From contig NC_135564.1 of the NCBI RefSeq assembly GCF_964340395.1, positions 797,501 through 861,500 on the forward strand: a DNA stretch of 64,000 bases, given 5' to 3'. The position numbers and the translations under genes are program-made. This DNA comes from Glandiceps talaboti. Taxonomy: Eukaryota > Hemichordata > Enteropneusta > Spengelidae. Below, piece after piece: positions 14,718-28,014 of the stretch; the stretch's first letter is position 1, and the number at the start of each line of letters is the position of its first letter. The notes below the pieces were generated by a model, which saw only the letters and a list, made by a program, of their open reading frames with translations, searched no databases and was not told where the DNA came from.

Positions 14718-17700
14718 TACATACATACATACATACATACATACATGTGCATACCATGGCACACACTGGATATCATACAGTAGTTTGAAAGTAATAATTT
14801 TGGGGGATGAATTTTTTGTATCTACAGCTGGTGTAGATGAGGACGCTTTCGCGAGGATGTTTGAAGATGTTCCTGACACTCCTGTAAGTATAGCTCAGAT
14901 ACAGTTTCATATCATCTCCTGTAAGTATAGCTCAGATACAGTATCATATCATCTCCTGTAAGTATAGCTCAGATAGAGTATCATATCATCTCCTGTAAGT
15001 ATAGCTCAGATACAGTATCATATCATCTCCTGTAAGTATAGCTCAGATACAGTATCATATCATCTCCTGTAAGTATAGCTCAGATACAGTATGATATCAT
15101 CTCCTGTAAGTATAGCTCAGATACAGTATGATATCATCTCCTGTAAGTATAGCTCAGATACAGTATGATACCATCTCCTGTAAGTATAGTATCATCTAAC
15201 CATTCAACCATTATGGTTCCACAACCAAAAATGTTCAAATTGTGACCCAGCCATACAACCACTTTCAAATTTCCCTTACTGACTTCACCATGCCCTGTAT
15301 GTTGTTCTGAACTCTGTTTTTTCCATCCATTTTAAATGTCCACCATATCGTCTAACTCTGTATTTTCCGTCCATTTTAGATCTACAATGCTAAAGGTTTA
15401 GAAGATGATTTCATGAAGGTTAAAGAGACGCTAGAAGTTGATAAAAATCCTTGGGAAGCAAGAGTAACTGCTGTAAGTAATATCAAGAGAAGTAAGGAAA
15501 TGTCAATCCAAGGAGAAATATTGTGAAATGTAGGAAACAAAATCCCTTCCAGAATCAGTAGAACTCTATAATTTTCCTTAAAATTGATTACAAAGAAATG
15601 CATTTCAAGTCTTTCTCTGTATCCATGGCCGATAGTGTGCATGTTTTCATCTAACTATTTACAAATTTAATTTCTTTCGCCTCTGGCTTCCAAAGCCCTT
15701 TGAAGTGTGCCCTCTATAGACAACATTGTCAAAAAAACTTTCACCTCCGAGTTTTGTTTTGGCTGGAATACTCTGCTCCATTCAAATGAAAACTAAATCT
15801 TTGTTGTCTTTATGATATTAACATTTCTGCAAATGTTTGATATGACTGTCTGTATTTTTTCTAAACAAAGAAATTGTTACAATTTTGAAAATTTTATGAT
15901 TTTGTTTGTTTACAGCTGAAGAAAGTTCGCAGTCTTGTCATTGCTGGTGCTAAAACTTATGATGGTTTCCTTCATCAAATCAAACAACTGGAAGTGTCTT
16001 TTGTTGTTTCTGTCAATGATCTTAGGTCACAGGTCGTACGTGAAGCATGCATAACGTTATCGTAAGTACCATACGTCTGAAATGGATTTTCCAGTATACT
16101 GTTTTGGAATTTCTAAATGAATTTCAGAAAAGTGTATATATCACATCAGAATATAATAGTAGTGTTGAGGATGTTATCTTGAGTTCATAACAATAAAAAT
16201 GAGACAAAAATTCAGAAAATTCTCATGTTATGAAGGGAAAAATGTGTGTGCGGCCATTTTGAATTACTGAAAAAAAGCGTCCATTATGAAAGCTAACAAA
16301 TGATTTTGATATAATCTTTGTAGAGAAGAATACAGATAAGGGACAATCAGAGTTAAGAATTATAGGAAAGAATTGCCTTCTTTAGGTGATTGGTGTAGAA
16401 AGAGAATTACTAACTTGATGGGGTACAGTGGTGTCAAAAACAATCACTATCTAGAGGAGACTGATAGAGAAAGAGGATCACCATATTGAGGGAATTTTGT
16501 CTAGAAAAGAATATATCATCTTAAAGGGGCCAAAACATGGAGAATAATTACCATCTTGAGGGGTTTGATGTAGGAAGGGAATCATCATATTGAAGGGATT
16601 AGTGAGTGAAAGAATCACCATCATGAGGGGCCAAAACCAAATATTCACCATCTTGAGGGGTATAGTTATGGAAATAAAATCATTCATTTGATGGTATTAC
16701 TATAAAAAGAAATCATTATATTTTACATGTTAAGTCTTGTCACTAAAATAGTGTCTTTTTTTACTTTATTACAGGTATTTATCAACTGTAATGGGTCGCC
16801 AATTTGATCATACTGCTGAATATGTTCTTCCAAATTTGTTTACTTTAATTCCAAATAGTGCTAAAATAATGTCTTCTTCAGGAATAGTTTGTCTTCTAAT
16901 TATTATCAGGGTAAGTCTTCTATACTATTTACAGATTCAACTTTACAATAGAAATATACAGATTCAGAAGTAATAGGGAACTTGCAAATCCACCATATTG
17001 AATGTTGCATCGTGGGAAATGTGATAATAAATACTAATCAATTAGTATTGTAAACAGTGTTGATACATTGTTTGTAACCACAAATAATCAATTCATAGTT
17101 ACCCTGACCATTGTGGGAGGTTTATTTGATCAGTAGCTCCAGATCAGGTGTTACAATAACCACAGATAATCCCATAGTCCTTTGCATCTGAGCATGCTCA
17201 GTCTGGATTGCAAGTTCCCTATCGATTCACATTTTATGATCAAGGAAACCAAAATAAGTTGGTTCTGTCTCTCTAAAAAAATAAGATTATTACCTTTCAA
17301 GCCTTCTTTGATATACCTGGCCTCAGACGCTTATTATTACATGTTTATCTGTATAACTTATAAGTTATGTTGGTTTTCAGATTGTGAAATTGCATCTCTT
17401 TGGTTTGTTCTTTTTCTGTATACAAGTGATCTTCTTTATACTTAATTGTATTCTACTGATGTCTGTTAATATGGATAAAGTTGCAATAAAGTTATTATTA
17501 TTATTACAATTATCATCCGTGAAATCAAGTTATAAACTAAACCAAAATGTTAGCAAAACTTGTTGCATTCCTTGCCTGTAACATTCTTTATAAGTATAAG
17601 TATTGTAACATTTTTAGCATACATATTCATAATAACTGTGACTCATTGTCTATGTATCATTACATTTTCAGCACACACATTCGCCACGTCTGCTTCCTGG

Positions 17701-20700
17701 TATTTGTAGTTACATGAATTCCAAGTCTGTGGCTATTAGAAAGTAAGTTGAAGAGAAATTAATTTCTAAGAGCACACTTTATTGTCAACCAAACATTGTA
17801 CATCTAAAGATGGTGGTCTTTCAGTATACCTTATTGTCAAACAAGTGTTGCACACCCTGAAATGGTGGTCTTTCAGGTCATGAAATATAGTCAAATACTA
17901 AGCTTGAGTTTTCAAATCAAAAGGTTTTGGCTGTAGGTGACTATACAACCAAATAAAAAAAAAGTGTAGTCATTTAGAGCCATTTTTCTGCCTACATGCA
18001 ATTTCCCTAATGCAGATTCTCTGTGTAGGATCAAAACGTCGGAAGTTTTTCATTAATAAAACCCATTTTGTAACCCAGTCCTTGCGACATTGTCTGACTC
18101 AGTGTTAACTTCAAGTTCTGGTTCCATGATTCACTGACACCCTATGCACTATAGTTGGACTGATTCTAGTTTTATCTACAAACTCAACAGATTTGTCATT
18201 CATCTTTAATTTATCTCACTTAAAAATATGTTTCAGTAGAGGTATTCAAGAACAGGCATGTGATTGGTTGCATTTTACCTTTAAGTAATCTGATTGGCTA
18301 CATATGATTATTGGAGTAAATTGTGATTGGCTTAATAAAATCTTCAGGAACATGTATTCTGATTGGCTGATTGTAATGATCACATAATCTGATTGGCAGA
18401 CTGTAATCTTAATACAATTGTTCTGATTTTGTATTTTTTCTCCGCAGACAAACTTGTCAATTTATATGGATAATTCTAATAAATTGGGAAACACATTACC
18501 TGGAGAAGCATATTGGGGCATTAGAAGAAGCTGTCAGGAAAGGCATAGAGGATGCTGACTCAGAGGCTAGGTCATATGCCAGAAAGTAAGTCTATAGTGT
18601 TAACAAACATCAAGTTAAAATCAAATCAGACCACTGTTCTTTGTCAATTATAGTCCTGTTTTGGTGTAGTGTAATGACAACCCATCCCCCCACCCCCAAC
18701 TCAATGGTACAAGTATTTTCCAGTTGAATGAATGTAAATTTGGGGGACCAATATGATAACACTTGCACAAGTATATTGTATGAGGACAACACTGAATGTT
18801 TTTTACTCATTTTACAAACACCACAAAACCAATGATGTAAACACATATTGTCAGGATATAGAACAGTGAAAAATAAATCCTATCGTTACTCTGTGAGTAG
18901 AAATTTTCATTAAATTTTGATACCATGTTTATTTGTACAACTTGACTTGCTAGTAGTTCAACTAAAATTTTATCCTTTGAAGATATGCCATGAATATCCA
19001 GATTATTTTCAACATGTACAGGTATTTTAATGAAATGCGTAACAATTATCAATGTTTCTTTCAGGGCATTCTGGGCGTTTGCTGACCATTTTAAACAGCA
19101 AGCAGAGAGGTTACTAAATTCATTTGATACTTCAAAACAGAAAATGTTAAATGGTGAACTTACTCAGTCGTCTAGCCTAGGAGCACTTAATATTCCTACA
19201 ACAAGGTCAAGGGCATCTAGTAGCAGTTCACAAGAAAGTGTTGGGTAGGTATTTTAAAACTCTCTCTCTGAGTAATACCTGTCATATTACTATCCTTGTG
19301 TTTTACAAGGTACACCACAAATATTGACTTGAGGTGTGAACATCTTTCAAATGTTTGCCTAATGCATTTGTCACAAACAATCCATTGTACAGGCCATGAT
19401 ATGAAATCAGTAGCAGATAAAACTCATGTAGAGGTATTATTTCACAAAATGAGCTAAATGATAACTTTAAGACTCTCTTATTTCTATTTCAGGCCAAAAA
19501 CAGGTGGAGCAAGGCGATCACTCGTTCCATCAAACAAATCCGATACTCAGACTGGTAAGGTTCAGATATAGAAGTGTTCTTTGTATATCCATAGACCCTC
19601 CACCATCATTGATACAAATGTCCAAATTCTGATAAATTTAGAATCCCATTTGATCTAGAATTCCATAACTTATAGAATTCCAGGAAGTGCAGAAATCCAT
19701 CAACTCTTGAATCCCAGTGATCATAGAATTCCATCAAAGCTAAAATCCCAGTAATCGTAGAATTCCATCAATCTAGAAACACCGTAATCATAGAATTCCA
19801 TCAAATCTAGAATCCCAGTAATCGTAGAATTCCATCAAATCTAGAATCCCAGTAATCGTAGAATTCCATCAAATCTAGAATCATCACAAGTATAGAATTC
19901 CATCAAATCTAGAATCATCTAAAATTCCATTAAATGTAGAATTTCATAAGCTATAGTTCTATCAAATTTAGAATCCATTAATTATAGAATTCCATCAAAT
20001 CTAGAATTCACTAAATTTAAATATATTCCTGTCTCCCTATCCTGCCAACCTGTCATCACCAAATAAGCATTTTAAATTTCAGCACAAGCAATGATTATTT
20101 TGATTTTGTATTCTCTGTTAATATCTGTCTCTGTCACAATTAATCGCTTTCAATATTCTGTGTCTATTTCCTTTTGCCACCCCTTCTTTGTGTAATTTTG
20201 GAATAATCCTATTGTTTACTACTGTTAAAAAGCCTCTTTTTCCCCAAAGAAGGGGTGGATCAATGTACTGTTTGTTATAAGATTAAGCAATGCTTGCTAA
20301 AATGTGATAATGACTTGTGCTATGCACATCAAAAAACAGAAAATATGCAATACCATGTTTATTTTTTGTAAGTTGTTTTGAATGAAAAAGAAAAGCAATG
20401 TTGTGTCTTGTGATTATACTTTGCTTAATCTTTGTATTATATTTAGCAAAAGACATTATTTTCACTGCTATCTTCAAGTCCATAAAAGATAAGATAAAAC
20501 TTCTTGTAAAAGCTAACTGGAGTCCAAAATGATTCAAAGAATTGAGCCTTTTGTGTACTCCTTTATTCAGGATCCAAAAATGAAATAGTTGAATATTTTA
20601 TACAGAAAATGATGTAACTCAAAGAAACAGAAAATTATTGAGAATATTCACTGACATTTTGTCAATATATTTTATGTATAGAGTCAAAAAAAAACATTAC

Positions 20701-23700
20701 ATCATAAATGTTATCAAATTGCTGAAGTTGATATATAGGTGTTTATAGCAGTCAAAATGTTGTCTAAACTCCATACTATGCCTTGGGGATATAAAGGTGT
20801 AATCCTGTTGTTATCTGACTGCCTGCTTTTCTTCCCTGTGTGTGCGTAATGTCGGAATACAGATAGTGGCTATCGGTTAGGTCCTCGTTCAAATAGCGAT
20901 ATCAATACGTCAGCTGCAGCCCGTGCCAAGTCCCGATACGGCCCATCCAGTTCCACAATAAACACAGCACAAAGGCTAAGAAAATCCACTTCAAGGGAGA
21001 ATATAGGTAACTAACCAAAGTCCTGGCTGTCGTGCCTTTCAATGCTTTGTCTATTGTTTTTGCATGTCTCTTGTTCACTTCACTCTATTTTATCTTTTGC
21101 AGCATGTAGCCTTTGCCAATAAATATCATCCCTATGTTTTCCTTTATTCAGGAGAGAGATATATTACTTAAAGTGGCCATATGTATGAGGACTGGGTATT
21201 TATTTTGGATTTTTAATTTATCAAATAATTTTATCCTGGTTTCCTCCTTGAAAAATAAATGTGAAACAACATTGACAAAGTCTGTGTTTGTAACTCAATA
21301 AATTGTAAAAGATTAATATTAATAAAGTAAAATCTTTGTTATTGTTCATACAGTAGCAAACTTTTTACACATTGTTTAGCTTTTTGCAATGTATAGAGTA
21401 TCAAACACAGACTTTGTCAATGTTGTTTGCATTGATTTTTCAAGTAGGAAGCCAGGATAAAATTGTTTTATGAATTAAAAATCCAAAATAAATACCCCAA
21501 TCCTCATCCATATGGTCACTTTACGGGACCATGTTACTGTCAACAAATATAGATATATTAGTATAATTTAAGGAATCTTTATTACTGTGTACAAATCAAT
21601 GACTGTTGACATGGTTCCTTGTATCGTATATGTTTCTGGATGAATAAAGTCAAATATGGAGGGGTGATATGGTTATCACTTTGCAAGCCAAGTTTATCAA
21701 ATTGTGACAAAATTCATGTAATATATAATTCTAATACAACAAAACTGATGATGTAGGCACTTGTTGATGTAATATATAATTCTAGTACAACAAAACTGAT
21801 GATGTAGGCACTTGTTGATATAATATATAATTCTAGTACTACAAAACTGATGATGTAGGCACTTGTTGATGTAATATATAATTCTAGTACTACAAAACTG
21901 ATGATGTAGGCGTAGGCACTTATTGATGTAATATATAATTCTAGTACTACAAAACTGATGATGTAGGCACTTGTTGATGTAATATATAATTTTAGTACTA
22001 CAAAACTGATGATGTAGGCACTTGTTGATATAATATCATAATTCTAGTACAACAAAACTGATGATGTAGGCACTTGTTGATATAATATATAATTCTAGTA
22101 CTACAAAACTGATGATGTAGGCACTTATTGATGTAATATATAATTCTAGTACTACAAAACTGATGATGTAGGCACTTGTTGATGTAATATATAATTCTAG
22201 TACTACAAAACTGATGATGTAGGCACTTGTCGATGTAATATATAATTCTAGTACTACAAAACTGATGATGTAGGCACTTGTTGATGTAATATAATAATTC
22301 TAGTACTGCAAAACTGATGATGTTGGCACTTGTTGATATAATATCATAATTCTAGTACTACAAAACTGATGATGTAGGCACTTGTCGATGTAATATATAA
22401 TTCTAGTATTACAAAACTGATGATGTAGGCGTAGGCACTTATTGATGTAATATATAATTCTAGTACTACAAAACTGATGATGTAGGCACTTGTTGATGTA
22501 TCATAATTCTAGTACTACAAAACTGATGATGTAGGCACTTATTGATGTAATATATAATTCTAGTACTACAAAACTGATGATGTAGGCACTTGTTGATGTA
22601 TCATAATTCTAGTACTACAAAACTGATGATGTAGGCACTTGTTGATGTGATATATAATTCTAGTACTACAAAATTGATGATGTAGGCACTTGTTAATGTA
22701 TCATAATTCTAGTACTACAAAACTGATGATGTAGGCACTTGTTGATGTAATATTTAATTCCGGTACTTGTTGCAAAACTGATGATGTAGGCACTTTTTGT
22801 TGTCTAAATTCAGTGTTACAGAATGGATGATGTACTCTCTACTTGTTGTAAAAACAGAATATCCAATATGTATTTTGTATTTGAAAACTAAAAAACTTGG
22901 CTTGCATATCACACAATATACAGTCTGCCCTAACTGATACAGACACTATTTTTGTATAGTTTTTGCAATTACACATAATTCTTTGGCAAACATGGTACTG
23001 TAGATTGACCCTAGTAACTCAATTTTTCTCTTTAACTTATTTTCACTCCTACATGTTGTCAAGGTTTTCAATCTAACTTTAATCTTTAACTCTCTAAAAC
23101 ATAATTCTAGCTAAGATAAATATTGTAGGTAATTTTATGTCTTATGTCATGTTTGTGTCATTTCTGACTTCTATGTTACAAGATCAGATCAAGGAATTTG
23201 TATGTCAACTTTAAAAAGTTTAACCTTCAGCTTTTGGTTGTGTTTTGACCATTGTTTTGATATGTTCTTCCCCTCTATGGTACACCAAACATACCTTTAT
23301 CACTTGTGAGTGAGATTGTCACAAGATAGTCCAACTTTTACAGAATGTAGTGATATATTTGTCATTTCTTACGAAATGTATTTGGCAATCTCTGTCACAC
23401 ATGCTCATTTGATGCACCAAAAACACCATAGTGCTGCTTGTACAGTGACCAATATACTGCTCACACCTTTGATTTGGCTTGGATCTGTTTCATTTTGCCT
23501 TAAGTCTGTTTCATGCCACCCCAAATTTAGGCATGCTGCATGAGCAAAGACTCAATATGTTCTCAAACTGCTATTCTGTTTCATGGTTCCCCTAACATTT
23601 ATTATACCCCAGTCTGTTTCATGATACTTCAAAATTTCACCATATGTCTTCTCCAATCACAGACCCTACACGAAAGTATGTATGGTCTATGGTCTGATGT

Positions 23701-25435
23701 ACAAATCCCCAAAGTGATGTCAAACTACTATTTTTCTGTTTCATGGTTCCCCAAAGTTTCATGGTACCCCATTCTGTTTCATAGCTCCCAAATCCCTCTC
23801 AACATGGTGAACTTGGAAAATAACAACTATAGCTTACTGTTTAGACTCCTTAGCCTCACATTTGTATGTTTTCATCCTAACCCTGTTATTCATTGTATTA
23901 CTTGTGTGTTTTCTGAAAAAATTTAGTATACTAGTTGTCTGGTATGACGGCATGTGCATTATTACAAAGCATAGTTTAGCATGTTACGTTGTTGTGTATG
24001 TGTTCTTTGAATGTAACCGTAGCCTGCCTATTTTTAACTCTAACTTTTTTTTCAAATCTGTAACTATAAAACTTTCTACTTGCTTACCGTTTGTCAATCT
24101 TCGTCTTGCCGTTTTCTGTCTCTTCATCACCTTCCTTCTTGGCGGCATTTACCACATAGGAAAGAAAAAAGAACCTGAAAGAGGTGTGATTTTGTCTTTT
24201 ACTTTGTCTTTCTACTTCATTTGTCATTGCTGTACATATATTTATTTAATACCAGTAGTAAATTAGTGGTTGAATATTACCATTTTAGAAAAAATTGAAA
24301 TGTTTACGTAGGTTTTGATAGATTTTATGTTGTTGGCATATTCAGGTCAACACTTTACAGTGATTGTGAAGTTCAGAAATAATTCTAGAGATCCTAGTAA
24401 CAGAATTTCAAAAACTAATGACAAACAAAAAAGAGCATTCATCCTAGTAGCAATTATGTGTGACGATACTGGCTGATGACATTCATCTATCAAACCTATG
24501 TAAACACATTTATTCAAAATCAAGGTAAAATGTAGTTTAGATATTGTACTTGTGTTGTTACCATGGTAATGCATGAATCATAGAATGTCTCTTTGTTTAG
24601 TCAGACTTTCTGTCACCTTTGACCCTACATGTAGTGTGATAAGGTAGTAAGATTTGTCAACTGTAATGTATAATACTACCAAACTAGAGTGACTATAGAT
24701 TTGTCAACTGTAATGTATAATACTACCAAACCAGAGTGACTATAGATTTGTCAACTGTAATGTATAATACTACCAAACCAGAGTGACTATAGATTTGTCA
24801 ACTGTCATGTATAATACTACCAAACCAGAGTGACTAAGGAGTTTAATAGGCAACACATGTTTTTACATCTCACAAGGTATTTTGTTACAAATTATATAAA
24901 CAAAATACAGAGACTGATAGCATGCAAACATATAAAATGATATATTTTATCTCACTGTGGACACAAATCAACATCACTGTTGGATATAACAAGAAAGATT
25001 CAAACACAAAACTGTTTATTTGTGTTCACAGTGAGATGCAGTGTAACTTTTCATGTGTGTGTGTGATATCAGCATTGTGCAGCCTAATTGAAACTTTATA
25101 GTCACTCTGGTTTGGTAGTATATTGTGCAGCTTAATTGAAACTCTATAGTCATTCTGATTTGGTAGTACATTGTGCAGCCTAATTGAAACTCTATAGTCA
25201 TTCTGATTTGGTAGTACATTGTATAATGAGAAGGATATGACTACTACTACTATATTTAGATATGTATTGATAATCTTAGAAGACTCATGTACCATGATGA
25301 GATTTCATAAACACACAAAGGGAACATACACAGTTCAAACAAGTACATACATACATACATACATACATACATACATACATACATACATACATACTTATAT
25401 ACATACATACATACATATATACATACATACATACA

Positions 25436-25466
<31 letters not shown>

Positions 25467-27982
25467 GTATATAAAATTGTATGTGTCTCTGTCGGCATAA
25501 CCATTCAACTTTTTAAGTGTACATTTTCAGTCAAGTCAATTATTATGAACTTCAAAGTATGAAAGGAATTTATCTATGTTATGAGGACAGTACTCTCTGC
25601 CTCCCATGACATAGTAGCATACTTAGAGTTGGAAATGGAAACAAATTCTTTTGAAAATTGTTCAGTTAAAACCGACAGTATACTAGAATAGAATAAGTTG
25701 GATTATCTAAAAAATGTTTATTTATGCTTACACTCATGTTTGTTCTTCTGTATTGGTAATTTGAGATTTATCACCTCCAGTGCATGTATATAAGTTTATT
25801 GCTAGTTTTCACGGTAAAGACTGTTTGTTGGCGGTTTGTTTTCTCAGGTGTTTCTGTCACATCACCAAGTAAGTTAGTACACAGGGCAACAGAGGAAGGA
25901 TCACGATTACCGACACCTCGTAAAGGACGATTAGGAGTCTCACAATCACAACGTAAGTTTCGTAACGATTCAAATTTTATGCGTAAATGACATGACTGTA
26001 ACACCTCATCAAGGAAGATTAAGGTTCTCACATATAAGTATTGTACATAGAATATGCAAATTTAGTGTAGAAAAGATGTGACTACCAGCAAATCAGGTAA
26101 AAAAAACCATTGAGTAAAGAAGAAAGTAAAGCACATATATTACTTGTCCAGTTGTGATCATACACATTTATACACAATCAAGAAGTGAACTGACTTTTGT
26201 TTGAAGAATATTATGGTAAACAGTGGACCAATTGATTATACAATATACACACATTTGTAATCAAGCTAGGGAGTTTGGGTTAGGGTTAGACTCCCTAGCT
26301 TTAGACTAATTTGTATCATCTACAATGCCTGGACTTTTGAATACTACTGCCATATTGTAATGAATTTATATTGGTTAATGTTTATTGATAATTTTTTGTC
26401 GCACAGCTGGCAGCCGATCCAACAGTAGGTCTGGTTCCCCTACCAGGTATCTGTTGGGCACTTATAGCCGTGTGGAAAGTGACAGGAGGACGCCGAGAAA
26501 AAGCCGAATTCCTAGAAGTCAGGGCTGCAGTCGAGAAACCAGTCCAAATAGATTAGGATTCAGTGAGTATTAAGATAACTTTATCATATCACATGAGATG
26601 ACAATTTTGTATACTGTATCGCATAGAATGACAGCTATTTAAACAGTATTACATGGAATAACAACTTTTTGTACCATATCACATGGGATGACAACTTTTT
26701 ATACCGTATCACATGGACTGTCAACTTTTCATACCATATCACATGGAATGACAACTTTTTATACCATATCACATGGGATGACAACTTTTTATACCATATC
26801 ACATGGAATTACTACTTTTTATACCGTATCACATGGACTCAACTTTTCATACCATATCACATGGACTGTCAACTTATTATACCATATCACATGGAATTAC
26901 TACTTTTTATACCATATCACATGGACTGTCAACTTGTTTGTTATACCATATCACATGTGATGACAATTTACTTATATTGTGACTCATGGAATATCAAGTT
27001 TATAAACTATATTACATGCATTGCACCACAATTATCTATAAATTATCGCGCATGGTGGCTTGTAGACCTGAACAAAACTGGATTAGCACCAGCATACCCT
27101 CTCAAAGGTAATTTTTTTGTCTTCATCCTACAGATAGGGATCGTCATATCAGTGGGACTAGTAACGGTGCTCAAAGGGTACAAACAACTGGTAGAACACC
27201 GCCAGTATTAAACCAACCACAGCTAATAACAGGCAAGGATGCTGAGATAGCTTTGGCAGCAGCACTCACACAGAGACCATCCAGGAAACGATGGGAAAGT
27301 TATGGATCGGCATACTCCGATGATGAGAGTGATGCATCTAGTGTGTGTTCCATTGGATCGTACGGATCAGGACACGGAAAGTCTATTGAGGTAGGGAATA
27401 TGAAATTATGGAAAGTCTGTTAAGGGTATGAAATTACCTTTACTTGTTTATCCTATTGATACTGATAGTGTTTTGGCATTTTAGTAGGAGTAGAATTCAA
27501 TTATTTTTTTAAAACAGCAGCTCTTTTCTTTATATAAATTATGGTACAAAGTATGGAAATCTATGCACGTTTTACCACATTCCCATACCCCTCTGTTACC
27601 AGGGTTACCAACCAAAATTATGGTACAAGGTAAAGAAATCTATGCAAGTTTAACCAGTGGCTTCACAGTTTTCTTACAGTGGGTTTCCAAAACATAGCAA
27701 AGACTAGGCTTGTTAATCATTTCAGATATAATTTAATTTATCCAAACGTTGCAATGAGAGGTTTGTGGTTAATATATATTTATTGTATGCTTGCTTTGTA
27801 GGATGTTGCTGACATACTTAATAAAATGGGTAGTGCTGCCTGGTCTGAGAGGAAAGAAGGTTTACTAGGCTTACAAAATGTACTCAGAAGCTCAACAAGA
27901 ATGCTTAGGTAATACATGGTCTAGTATTTACACTTTGTATGTGTGTGTGTGTTTGTGTCTCTGTATGTATGTATGTATGTAT

Positions 27983-28014
<32 letters not shown>

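Noticed and set aside
26669-27211. 180-codon plus-strand frame
   Set aside because: It reads through the 30-bp minisatellite and then visible exon 14 in the wrong frame. The CLASP frame of that exon is the one matching the family.
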